Source of the DNA: an uncultured Lachnospiraceae bacterium
Lineage (GTDB): Bacteria; Bacillota; Clostridia; Lachnospirales; Lachnospiraceae
NCBI GenBank assembly: GCA_902789665.1
Contig: CADAOY010000001.1
Span: 248,001-312,000, forward strand
Length of the DNA stretch: 64,000 bases
Reading direction: 5' to 3'
Made by a program: the position numbers and the translations under genes. Shown here one piece after another: positions 1 through 10,000 of this stretch (positions within the stretch are counted from its first letter, which is position 1; every line of letters begins with the position of its first letter). The notes beneath the pieces are model-generated. The model worked only from the letters and a program-made list of their open reading frames with translations. It had not been told where the DNA came from and did not search any database.

Positions 1-1
1 A

Positions 2-2737
2 AGAGTAGAGCAGTTTATCTCCAATACTCCAATTTTTAATGGAATTAATTCAGATGTATCAACTCAGGCTACCAACTTAGAGGATGCAGTTAATCTTGCC
101 CTTGCCCAGATGCCTGAAGACAGCGCCAAGAGAATTGTGCTTATTACTGACGGTAATGAGAATGAAGGCGTGCTGATGGATACAGCATCTTCAGTTATTG
201 CATCGGGAGCTACTTTCGAAATTAAGAAGATTGAAGAGAACAGTTCTGATGAAGTATATGTAAGCAATGTTGATATTCCTGAGAATGTTGATATAGGCGA
301 GACTTTTACAATTACGGTAGATATTGAATCAACTATTGCTACTCCTGCAACAGTTAATCTTTTCTTTGGACGTACACTTAAAGACCAGCAGAAGGTATAT
401 CTTCAGAAAGGTACAAATACCTTTATTTTCAGGGATACACAGACTGATGAAGGTCTTAAGACATATAATGTAACAGTTGAGGCTGAGAATGATACTTTAA
501 CAGTTAATAATGAATTCTCATCCTATACAAGTATTAATATAGCCAAGCCACTCATGCTGGTTGAAGGTTCTAATGGTGATGCTGACGATTTAAAGGGTGT
601 TCTGGACAGTATTTCAGTTCCATATGAGGTATACAGTGCAAGCAATGTGCCTAATACCATATCAACAATTAATCAGTATTCAACAGTAGTACTTCTTGAC
701 GTTTACAGAGACGATTTAAGACCTAATTTTGAAGATACATTAAAGAGTTTCGTTAAGGATTACGGCGGTGGACTTGTTATTACAGGTGGTAATAACAGTT
801 ATTCCATGGGTGGATATAAAGATACAGTCCTTGAAGAATTATCTCCTGTATATATGGACCTTCAGGGTGAGAATGAAGCACCTACAATGGCTTTTGCAAT
901 GGTAATAGATAAATCAGGTTCCATGTCTTCAGGTAATGGTATTATTAATAACCTTGACCTTGCCAAGTCGGCAGCAGCCAATGCGGTTGATAATCTTAGA
1001 CCAAGTGATTATATTGAGGTCATTGCTTTTGATGACAGATTTGAAAGAGTACATGGATTATCCGAGGTTGGTAATGGTGATGATGCCAAGGAAGACATAT
1101 ATGGTATTTCCCTTGGCGGTGGTACAAGTATCTATCCGGGTGTTGAAGCCGCAACAAGAGACCTTATAGATTCTGACGCTGCAATTAAACATATCTTATT
1201 ACTTACTGATGGTGAAGATTATAATGATCAGTATGATGAACTTATCGAAGTAATTAATGATGCGGGTATTACATTATCCACAGTTGGTGTTGGTTCAGGT
1301 GTTAATAATACACTGCTTGAGAAACTGGCTAATGAGTGCGGAGGCAGGTATTTTACGACAGATATTGATACGGACCTTCCAAGAATTTTCGCACAGGAAG
1401 TATACTTATCAGCCAATGCTTATATAGTAAATGAGGATTTCGTTCCTAGTGTAAAATATTCAGATCCGATTCTGACAGGCATTGAAGAAATGGGAACTCT
1501 TCATGGTTATATTGCTACATCACCTAAGGAGAGAGCGATTCATGTACTTCAGACCCAGTATGGCGATCCGCTGCTTTCTTACTGGCAGTGTGGTCTTGGT
1601 AAGGTTGTAGCATGGACATCGGATGCCAAGGGTAAATGGTCATCGGATTACTCGGGACAGGAATATTACCAGCAGCTGTGGTTTAATATAAATCAGATAT
1701 GTTCCGAAGAGATGGATATGGAGGGTAGTTATACCAACATAATCCAGAATGGTGCCAAGGCGACGGTTCAGTATTTTACAGATGATTTCAGTGCTGATAC
1801 TGAGGTTAAGGCTATTGTAAGTAATGATGAAGGCGAGACTTTTGAGGTTTATTTAGACCCGGTTAAGCCTGGTGAATATGAGACAGTAATAGAGACTCCG
1901 CTTACCGGTATTTATTCAATCAATGTTCAGCAGTGGGAAGGAGAGGATATAGTATCATCCCACAATACTGCGGCTATTATGCAGTATTCAATGGAATACA
2001 GATTATATCCTGATAATACGCTTCTGGCTGATTACGGAAGACTGGTTGGCGCTGTGGATATTGATACACCGGATCAGGTATTCTCGACAGCAGCTGAGCA
2101 TGTAAAGAACAGATTCAATCTGTCACTTCTTCTGCTGATTCTTGCAGTGCTTACCTTCCTCTTTGATATTATTGTAAGAAGGTTTAACATTAATCTTATG
2201 CCATATATCAAGAAGGGACCTAAGAAGGTTAAGGTTTCTGCAAAAGACAGAAAGATTGAGAAAGAACTGGCCAGCATCGGAAAGGGCAAAACTGAGGCCG
2301 AACCTGTTATTGCACCTGCAGTAAGTAATAATGCATCAGTTAATGCAGGAAGACAGGGTGTGGCAGAAGCCGAGAAGAAGGTTAGTGCCAATGCAGGTAT
2401 ATCACAGGGACTTAAACCGCAGTCAGGTGGCAGCGCAGGCGCAGGCGCAGGTGTTAAGGGCGCGCCTGTAAGAACGTTTACCAATACCAACGGGGTACCT
2501 AATGCAGCAAATCCTAAGGCAGTAACTCCTGGCGCAGCACCTGCCAAGGCAGCAGCCAGGAAGGCAAAGAGCAGCAATGATGATGCTCCTAAGGCTACAT
2601 CCCTTTACGGACAGATGAATATAAATAAGAGTTTTGAGAATAACGCAGGCAGACGAAATAATGCCAAATCATATAATGCTGACGGCAAATTCGCTGCTAA
2701 GGATAAGGACACTAAAGTTTGGTCCAGAAATGAATAA
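2..2737 (+). CDS. Membrane-anchored von Willebrand factor A protein (5' end outside the window)
   Basis: The reading frame is open from base 2, so the N-terminus lies outside the window. The visible part holds the end of a first VWA-like fold (LITDGNENEG), a Rossmann or glutamine-amidotransferase-like stretch with GGGLVITGG, and a second VWA domain with a complete MIDAS motif (DKSGSMS) followed by LLTDGED. A transmembrane segment (LSLLLLILAVLTFLFDII) near position 2140 is followed by a basic, Ala/Gly-rich low-complexity tail of about 190 residues that should be cytoplasmic. Proteins of this build resemble the large VWA membrane proteins that sit beside MoxR ATPase and DUF58 genes; those partners, if present, lie upstream. 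Metal-dependent protein binding at the cell surface is inferred. No enzyme activity is indicated. Confidence 0.85.
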   Translation, partial: RVEQFISNTPIFNGINSDVSTQATNLEDAVNLALAQMPEDSAKRIVLITDGNENEGVLMDTASSVIASGATFEIKKIEENSSDEVYVSNVDIPENVDIGETFTITVDIESTIATPATVNLFFGRTLKDQQKVYLQKGTNTFIFRDTQTDEGLKTYNVTVEAENDTLTVNNEFSSYTSINIAKPLMLVEGSNGDADDLKGVLDSISVPYEVYSASNVPNTISTINQYSTVVLLDVYRDDLRPNFEDTLKSFVKDYGGGLVITGGNNSYSMGGYKDTVLEELSPVYMDLQGENEAPTMAFAMVIDKSGSMSSGNGIINNLDLAKSAAANAVDNLRPSDYIEVIAFDDRFERVHGLSEVGNGDDAKEDIYGISLGGGTSIYPGVEAATRDLIDSDAAIKHILLLTDGEDYNDQYDELIEVINDAGITLSTVGVGSGVNNTLLEKLANECGGRYFTTDIDTDLPRIFAQEVYLSANAYIVNEDFVPSVKYSDPILTGIEEMGTLHGYIATSPKERAIHVLQTQYGDPLLSYWQCGLGKVVAWTSDAKGKWSSDYSGQEYYQQLWFNINQICSEEMDMEGSYTNIIQNGAKATVQYFTDDFSADTEVKAIVSNDEGETFEVYLDPVKPGEYETVIETPLTGIYSINVQQWEGEDIVSSHNTAAIMQYSMEYRLYPDNTLLADYGRLVGAVDIDTPDQVFSTAAEHVKNRFNLSLLLLILAVLTFLFDIIVRRFNINLMPYIKKGPKKVKVSAKDRKIEKELASIGKGKTEAEPVIAPAVSNNASVNAGRQGVAEAEKKVSANAGISQGLKPQSGGSAGAGAGVKGAPVRTFTNTNGVPNAANPKAVTPGAAPAKAAARKAKSSNDDAPKATSLYGQMNINKSFENNAGRRNNAKSYNADGKFAAKDKDTKVWSRNE

Positions 2738-2755
2738 ATATGTATATAGAAATAG

Positions 2756-2784
2756 TTGCAAAATCCTTAAAAAAAATCTAAAAT
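2756..2784 (+). promoter_or_regulatory. Promoter for the sigma-like gene
   Basis: TTGCAA at 2756-2761 and TAAAAT at 2779-2784 with 17-base spacing, upstream of a strong ribosome site (GGGGAGGA) for the gene at 2823. Predicted from sequence only. Confidence 0.5.
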
Positions 2785-2822
2785 GTTAAGTAGATGTAAT
2801 TTCGTCATAGGGGAGGACAACA

Positions 2823-3518
2823 ATGAAATATACATACGAGTTATCCAAAGAATTAAAGAAGTTTATTGCAGGGGATGTAGGTGCTTTTGAAAACTTCTAT
2901 TATATGACAGTTAATGAAGTTTATTATCATGCTGTATTAGTAACCAAGGATGCTGAAGAATCCAAGAAGGTTATGATTAGAATATATAAAGAATTTTTCG
3001 TTCGCTTAAAGAGAATGAACAGACCTGAAGATTTCTCAGAACTTGCTGACAGCATTATTTATACAGCTCTTACTGACTGGGTTGCAAGCAAGTGCATGCG
3101 TCTTATGGTTCAGGAAGAAGGCGGAAAGTTCGATACAATCGAAAGACTTCCTGAGATTGAATATATGCCACCTAAGGCAGTTTATTCAGATACAGAGACA
3201 GCAGGTCTTGTGGCTGATTTTATCACAGAGCTTAACAGCCTTCATGCTCTTACAGGACTTGCATATTATTATGATAAATTAGATGGTCCTAAGATGTCAC
3301 AGTATCTTCAGTCTGACTTAAGCATTATCGACAAGAGAATCGATTATATTGCTGAAGAACTTAAGGCTCATACAGAAGACTTCGCCAAAGAACGTCGTAT
3401 TGAGATTAAGAAGATTGATATCAGACTCATCTTACTTGCTTATACAGTATTAAGCCAGAATATCATTCATCCGGATGCAGATGAATTATATGAAAGAATT
3501 GTAGAAGCACTTAGCTAA
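2823..3518 (+). CDS. Sigma-70-like orphan protein of unknown function
   Basis: A 231-residue soluble protein with no confident family. Its layout resembles a small sigma factor: residues 10-60 (FIAGDVGAFENFYYMTVNEVYYHAVLVTKD then IYKEFFVRL) look like region 2.1-2.2 of ECF sigma factors, and residues 130-180 form helices where region 4 would lie. The conserved DNA-reading residues of region 4 are not obvious, so it may be a divergent sigma or an adaptor. It has its own promoter and ends in a good terminator, so it is probably monocistronic. The ribosome site GGGGAGGA lies close before the ATG. The sigma resemblance is inference from pattern only. Confidence 0.6.
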   Translation: MKYTYELSKELKKFIAGDVGAFENFYYMTVNEVYYHAVLVTKDAEESKKVMIRIYKEFFVRLKRMNRPEDFSELADSIIYTALTDWVASKCMRLMVQEEGGKFDTIERLPEIEYMPPKAVYSDTETAGLVADFITELNSLHALTGLAYYYDKLDGPKMSQYLQSDLSIIDKRIDYIAEELKAHTEDFAKERRIEIKKIDIRLILLAYTVLSQNIIHPDADELYERIVEALS

Positions 3519-3545
3519 GAAAATTTAAATGAATTAATAAAGGAT

Positions 3546-3581
3546 AAAGCAGATAGCATATTTGTTATCTGCTTTCTTCAT
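3546..3581 (+). terminator. Rho-independent terminator
   Basis: Perfect 10-bp stem AAAGCAGATA / TATCTGCTTT (3546-3555 and 3566-3575) with a 10-base loop and a T-rich tail, directly after the sigma-like gene. Confidence 0.8.
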
Positions 3582-3594
3582 AGGAGGGATAAAA

Positions 3595-3655
3595 ATGGGA
3601 CAGGCGTTATGATACTATTGGTATGATGAGACGCTTGTATTGCAGGGTTATTTAG
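3595..3655 (+). other. Three chained mini-ORFs in the addB leader
   Basis: After a clear ribosome site (AGGAGGG) an ATG at 3595 opens a 5-codon frame (MGQAL). Its stop overlaps the ATG of a second 5-codon frame (MILLV, 3609-3626), whose stop in turn overlaps a 10-codon frame (MMRRLYCRVI, 3623-3655). The last stop touches the ribosome site of addB. It could be a leader that couples translation into addB, or the decayed remains of a gene. The overlaps are seen directly; any function is inference. Confidence 0.35.
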
Positions 3656-3667
3656 AAGGAGATTAGT

Positions 3668-6600
3668 ATGTCACTTAAGTTTGTATTGGGCCCGTCAGGG
3701 TATGGAAAAAGTACATATGTGGAAGATTATATTATAAGTGAATCCATGGCGAATGAAAACAGAAATTATCTTTTAATAGTTCCTGATCAGTTCACCATGG
3801 AGACTCAGCTTAAGATGGTTAAGAAACATCCTAACGGTGGTATTCTTAATATTGATGTTTTAAGTTTTGGACGCCTTTCTTACAGAATCTTTTCTGAGAT
3901 TGGTGAGAGCCCAAAAACTTTAATTGATGATACCGGAAAGTGCCTTCTCTTAAGAAGGGCTGCAAGTAAGCATAAGGATGAACTAAGTGTGCTTAAAGGC
4001 TTAATTGACAGGCAGGGGTATATAGAAAGCGTGAAGGCTACCATATCGGAATTCATGCAGTATTCAATTGCGCCGGAAGATGTTGATAAAATGGCAGCAG
4101 GTGCAACGGATAAACCACATCTTCAGAAGAAACTTAATGATATCAATATTCTGTACAGAGGTTTTAATGAAGAACTGGCAGAATCATATATCACAAAAGA
4201 GGAAAGACTTACCTTTCTTGCACGTAATCTGTATAAGTCTGAACTTATCAAAAACAGCGTTGTTGTTTTTGATGGTTTCACAGGTTTTACTCCTATTCAG
4301 GAAGAAGTTATTAGGGAACTTATTCGCAACAGTCTTGATGTTATTGTGACTCTTACGTTTAAAGATACAAAAGACATTAACAGCGCAGAAAATAATCATG
4401 TATGTTCATTATCAGTAAAGACATATGACAGGTTAAAAAAACTTGCCAAAGACATTTGCGATGTTGAAGAAAAAGTTCTTACAAGAGACGGTGAGAATCG
4501 TTTTGCAAACGAAGAATTAAAAGACCTTGAAAAGAAGATCTTTACTCCTGGCGCTACCGGCGAGTCAAAAGAAGAATGCAAGAATGTTCAGGTTGTTAAT
4601 GCACTTAATATAACAACAGAGTGCAGAGAAACAGCCAGAAGAATAATGGAATTAACAAAGAATGGCTATCGTTACAGAGACATAGCAATTGTTACAGGAA
4701 ATCAGGACAGTTATGCTGATGTTATTGCGGAGATTTTTGACAGATATGGTATACCATATTATCTGGATCGTAACAAGGATGTACTCGTTAATCCTCTTAT
4801 TACTTTAATCAGGTCCGTTTTTAAAATCATTATTAATGATTATGATTATCGTGATGTCGTTGATTTGTTAAGAAGCGATCTGACAAATGTTGATTTGGAA
4901 AAGGCTGATAAACTTGATAATTACCTGCTTGCAAAGGCTGTAAGGGGAAAAGAAGAATACATAAATGAATTTGTCTGGGCTACATCTGAAGTTTATGATG
5001 AATATCATCTTAGGGAGATAAATAAAGCAAGAAACAGACTGATGAAAGATTTAGGTCTGTTTAGAGAAGTTAAATGCGATGATAAGAAGACAACGGCTGA
5101 ATGGACAAGCCTTCTCTATGATTTTCTTGTGCAGATTAAAGCAGAGGAGAAAATGCAGAAGAAGAGTGATATTCTGCTTGAAAAAGGTGAGGCAGACAAG
5201 GCTAGGGTATATTCATCAATATATGGCTTTGTGTGTCGGCTTTTGGACAGAGTTTATGATATTTTCAAAGAGCCTCTGTCAGGTGAAGAATATTATGAGA
5301 TATTAGAAGCAGGTTTTGGAGAAATACATATCGGTATGCTTCCGCAGAATGTGGATGTTGTTATTGTTGGTGATCTTATAAGAAGCAGACTCTCCAGGGT
5401 AAAAGCATTATTTATGTTAGGAGCAGATGACGGTAACATTCCGGGGACAAGCGGTCATATGTCATTATTTAATGATGCTGAAAGGCAGCTTCTTCAGGAG
5501 ACAAAGAAGGACAATGACGAGAACTATGTGCTTGCTCCAAGTAAGAAAGAAGAAGCAGATGCCAAGAGAATGTATCTGTACATGATGATAACCAAACCAT
5601 CAGATAAACTGTTTGTTTCTTATCCAAGTTTTGACACAGAAGGAAAGAAACTTAATCCTTCTTATCTGATCAACTCAATAGCCGGTGTTATGCCTTCGGC
5701 AGTTCGTCAGGGCAGTATTAATGAGGTTGAGTCCATGTCTATTGAAGATGAGATAGATGAGATGTGCGCTCTCCTTGCACTGCTTCGTACCGGCAGTATT
5801 ACTGAGACGGAAGTAGAACGCCTTAAAGAGGTTATGGAAGACTTAAATTTCCATGGGTTTGCTCCTCTTGTAAATGAATATATGTCATTTGGTGATATAG
5901 TTTCAAAAGAACAGACATTAAGTGAAGAAACAATGAAGTTTCTCTATAATTATTCAATAAAGTTAAGTGCTACATCTCTAAGTAAATATGCAGCATGTCC
6001 TTATGCGTTTTATGCTAATCACATGCTGTATTTAAAGAGCAGGGAAAGGGACGTTTATGATTCTCTTTCAACAGGTATTCTTGTTCATGCAGTTTTAAAA
6101 GATGTCATGACTTATGTTGCTGATAAAGGAATAGATAAGATTGATGAAAAGGTAATAGAGAAGATTATTGATAATTCTGTTGATGAAAATGCGAATGAAT
6201 GCGGCAAATCCCTTCTTGTAAGAGGTAAGGCAGGAACGTTCTACAGGGATAATTACAGAAAGATATTTAAGAAGAATGTCGGCAGTTATATAAGGCATTT
6301 AAAGAAGGGTAAGTTTAAGATTCATTATCTTGAGAAAGATTATAAGTTTGCAACACCTTTCGAAATAGATGGAAAGACATATAATATTACCTTAAATGGT
6401 TATATTGACAGAATGGATATACTCGAAGATGAAAAGAATATCTATGTAAAAGTTCTTGATTATAAGACAGGCAAAGAGACTTTTGATGAAAAGAAACTTG
6501 AGAGTGGTGAGCAGATGCAGCTTCCGATTTATTTCCTTGCGGGAAGCAATCTTTTAATGGATGAGATGGCTAAAGGCGAAAGAGATAAAAAAGAGATAGT

Positions 6601-7030
6601 CAACGCAGCTCTCCTTTATCAGAAAGCGTCGAATATAAGAAAAGAAGAAAAAGAAGTTAAGCCTGGGGTTTCGATGGATGTAATAAATACCAATTCCATT
6701 GCCCCGAGCGGAAAAATAAGGGACGATGCTGTAGTCCTTGATGCCATAAAAGGTGTTGATATGGGAATGGATATTAACAGCTTTGAGCCAAAGAAAGGAG
6801 CAGTTGCCGATCCTGAAATAATGGATGGATATATTAAGACTGCCAAGGATAATATAGCGTCTTTCGCACAAAGAATGATGCAGGGAGATATAAGAAGATT
6901 CCCTGTATATAAGAATGAAAGAGAACATGCCTGTGCCAACTGTGCCTTGTATGGAATGTGTGATTATGTAAAGAAAAACATGGGACAGTCTGATTTAGTA
7001 GTAGAAGGAGGTGATAATGATGGGAATTAA
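3668..7030 (+). CDS. addB: ATP-dependent helicase/deoxyribonuclease subunit B
   Basis: AddB pairs with AddA to form the Firmicutes equivalent of RecBCD, which resects double-strand breaks and loads RecA after a Chi site. The 1120-residue length is normal. The N-terminus carries a Walker A motif GPSGYGKS. The C-terminal nuclease domain has VLDYKTGK, and the iron-sulfur cluster cysteines are at residues 777, 1089, 1092 and 1098, giving the family's C-X311-C-X2-C-X5-C spacing. The start is the ATG with AGAAGGAG before it. The 3' end overlaps addA, so the two subunits are translationally coupled. Confidence 0.97.
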   Translation: MSLKFVLGPSGYGKSTYVEDYIISESMANENRNYLLIVPDQFTMETQLKMVKKHPNGGILNIDVLSFGRLSYRIFSEIGESPKTLIDDTGKCLLLRRAASKHKDELSVLKGLIDRQGYIESVKATISEFMQYSIAPEDVDKMAAGATDKPHLQKKLNDINILYRGFNEELAESYITKEERLTFLARNLYKSELIKNSVVVFDGFTGFTPIQEEVIRELIRNSLDVIVTLTFKDTKDINSAENNHVCSLSVKTYDRLKKLAKDICDVEEKVLTRDGENRFANEELKDLEKKIFTPGATGESKEECKNVQVVNALNITTECRETARRIMELTKNGYRYRDIAIVTGNQDSYADVIAEIFDRYGIPYYLDRNKDVLVNPLITLIRSVFKIIINDYDYRDVVDLLRSDLTNVDLEKADKLDNYLLAKAVRGKEEYINEFVWATSEVYDEYHLREINKARNRLMKDLGLFREVKCDDKKTTAEWTSLLYDFLVQIKAEEKMQKKSDILLEKGEADKARVYSSIYGFVCRLLDRVYDIFKEPLSGEEYYEILEAGFGEIHIGMLPQNVDVVIVGDLIRSRLSRVKALFMLGADDGNIPGTSGHMSLFNDAERQLLQETKKDNDENYVLAPSKKEEADAKRMYLYMMITKPSDKLFVSYPSFDTEGKKLNPSYLINSIAGVMPSAVRQGSINEVESMSIEDEIDEMCALLALLRTGSITETEVERLKEVMEDLNFHGFAPLVNEYMSFGDIVSKEQTLSEETMKFLYNYSIKLSATSLSKYAACPYAFYANHMLYLKSRERDVYDSLSTGILVHAVLKDVMTYVADKGIDKIDEKVIEKIIDNSVDENANECGKSLLVRGKAGTFYRDNYRKIFKKNVGSYIRHLKKGKFKIHYLEKDYKFATPFEIDGKTYNITLNGYIDRMDILEDEKNIYVKVLDYKTGKETFDEKKLESGEQMQLPIYFLAGSNLLMDEMAKGERDKKEIVNAALLYQKASNIRKEEKEVKPGVSMDVINTNSIAPSGKIRDDAVVLDAIKGVDMGMDINSFEPKKGAVADPEIMDGYIKTAKDNIASFAQRMMQGDIRRFPVYKNEREHACANCALYGMCDYVKKNMGQSDLVVEGGDNDGN

Positions 7031-10000
7031 TTATACGGATGAACAAAAAGAAGCAATTAATTATAAAGAGAAATCCCTTCTTGTATCAGCCTCCGCAGGT
7101 TGTGGAAAGACACAGGTTCTGACTGAAAGAATAATCAGGAGAATCTGCGAAGACGGAGTCGATATAGACAAAATCATTGTGCTTACCTTTACCAAGGAAG
7201 CAGCAGGTCAGATGAGGGATAAAATCACCAGGGCCATTAATGCCAAAATCAAAGAAAATCCATTTGATTCGCATCTATTAAAGCAGGAAGCACTGGTAAG
7301 TTCAGCATATATTTGCACAATTGACAGTTTCTGCAATGCAGTGCTTAAGGACTATGCAGACAAGGTTGGAATTGAACCTTCATTTGGTTTGATTGACCCT
7401 AGTTTTGTTGATAATTTTAATCATGATATTTTTACAAGATTATTAGCATATCTTTTTGAAACGGACGATGAGGATATAAAGAAACTCTGTCAGATTTATT
7501 CACCTATGGGCAAGGATCTGGATAAGCTTGAAAAGGTAGTAAATAATATAAATAAATTTGTTGACAGTAAGGCAGATCCGGAAGAATTCTTAAAGGCGCT
7601 TCTTGTAAGTAATGAAGAAATCATTAAAGGTACAGTTCCAAAAGAGTATGAGAAATTCGTGATGAGATATCAAAATGCCATTTTGGAAGGCTTAAGTTCA
7701 TACCTTGATGATTTAAAAGCATTATCCCGTGATTATATGCCTACATCAGAACCGGTTTATCTTGATGAATCAAAGGCAATTGTGAATAATACATTAAGTC
7801 TTTCTTTTGAAAACAGATTCGGTACAAAGTTTAAACTGTCAAAGAATGTTCCATGGAAAAATCTGTATGGTGATGATCCGAGCAATGAAATAATGAAGAA
7901 ACAGTTCGGGAATTTTAAAACCGAGTTTGATAAGGCTATGTCACTTACCCCGGGTTCTGTGGAAACTGCAATGGGAAAGGCTAAATCTGCAGCCGAAATC
8001 AGCGCAATGCTTATAAAACTTGTGCTTAAGTACAGGGAAGCTCTGATGGAGAAAAAGAGAAGGCTTAATGCATATACTTTTTCAGATATCGAGCATATGG
8101 TTCTTGAAATAATGTGGGATAAAACTGAAGATGGTAAAGCAGTTCCAAGCGATGTTGCGTTATTTTTCAGGGATACTTATAAGGAGATTTATGTTGATGA
8201 ATATCAGGACAGTAATGATGTTCAGGAATCATTCTTAAGTGCAATTTCCAAACAGGGTAACGACGGAAACCGCTTTATGGTTGGTGATGTAAAGCAGAGT
8301 ATCTATGCCTTCAGACTTGCCAATCCGGATATTTTCCTAAATAAGTTTGATGATCCGGACTGCCACAGAACGGATTTATTTGTTAATTTCAGAAGTACTG
8401 ATAATGTAATAGATTCAGTTAATAAAATCTGCGAAGATGTAATGCATAAAGATCTTGGTGACATTGAATATGATGCACCGGCACATTTAAAAAAGGGAAG
8501 AGATGTTCCTAATGATGCAGATAACATAACCGAGATTGACCTTATTCTTGATGAAGATATAAATGCAGATGAAGGCAGACATAATGAGGCTGTCCTTGTT
8601 GCAAAAAGAATACAGGAACTGGTTAAGGGCCATAAAAAGATATATGACAGCGACAGGAAAGATTACAGGGATGTTGAATACAGTGATATCCTGATTCTTT
8701 CAGCTACAAGAAAAGCTACCTTGTATTACAAGGAAGTTTTTGACACTTTTGGTATTCCTTTTATATCCGGAGAAAAGCAGGGATTCTCCCTGGCTACAGA
8801 GGTAAATGTTTTATTCTCATTTTTGAAGATTGCAGATAATCCAAGAAGAGATGTTGATTTATTTACTGTACTGTCTTCAGGATTATTTGAGATAACAGCT
8901 GATGATCTGATTTATCTTTCAAAATTTAAGAATAGTCATGAACTTTTATATGATGCAATGATTAATCTTTCAAATGAAGATTTAAATTCATCAGCACTTG
9001 TCAATGATGATACACGTGGTATATATGCAAGAATCAAAGAGAATGTTGTATTGTTCTTAAATGAACTTAAGATGTTCAGGGAATTGGCATTTACCATGTC
9101 GGCAGAAGAAATGCTTAAGGAGATAATCAGATATTACAGTCTTGATAATTTTTATCTTTCTACTGTCAGTGGTTCTACCAGAAAGGCTAATCTTAAGAAT
9201 CTTGTCAAACTTTCTCATGATTATGCAAAGAATAATGATGGAAGTGTCCACAGCTTTGTGACTTATCTTGAAGAAGCAATGAGTCTTGGATTTGACCAGC
9301 CTCTTGGTAAACCTGAAAATGAAAATGCAGTTGAATATATGACAATTCATGGCAGCAAAGGCCTGGAAAGACCAATTGTATTTATTGTTGGTGCGGCTTC
9401 CACTAAACCAACCGGAGGAAATGATGAAAAGATGAATCCGATATGTAACGATCTGGGAATTGTTACACGTGCTCTTGATATTGAAAATGATATTATTAAT
9501 GAGAATTTTCTTTATGATATCAGTAAAGCGTACAATAACTATAATGAAAAAGGCGAATTTCTGCGTCTTCTCTATGTTGCTTTAACAAGGCCAAGAGATA
9601 AGATGATTATTGTGGGAAGTGTAAAGGAACTTAATAAATTCAGATGGTATCCTTTTGTTAAAGGCCTTAGGAATCTGTCTTTCATTTACAGATTTAAGGC
9701 AGAGTCATTTATGGAATTATTATATTACAGCGTATGCAAGAATCCGGGGATTTTTGATGAGCATATTTATGACCTTAGTGATATAGAAAACATGAAAGAG
9801 CAGAAAGTGGAGACTGATTATTCATCACTTAAGATGATAGATGCCAAGAAGCATCTGGATTTGTATGAATATCCACATCCGTCACTTGATAATCTCTATG
9901 TCAAAACCTCCGTCTCGGATGTTAAGAAAAAAGCATATGAGAATGATGAAGAAGATGATGAAAAGGAGAATAAGCACTATATACCTGTGAAAAAATCCTG

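Noticed and set aside
2074-2577. 167-codon Ala/Leu/Pro-rich frame on the minus strand
   Set aside because: It is the antisense of the low-complexity Ala/Gly/Lys tail of the VWA protein, with no ribosome site.
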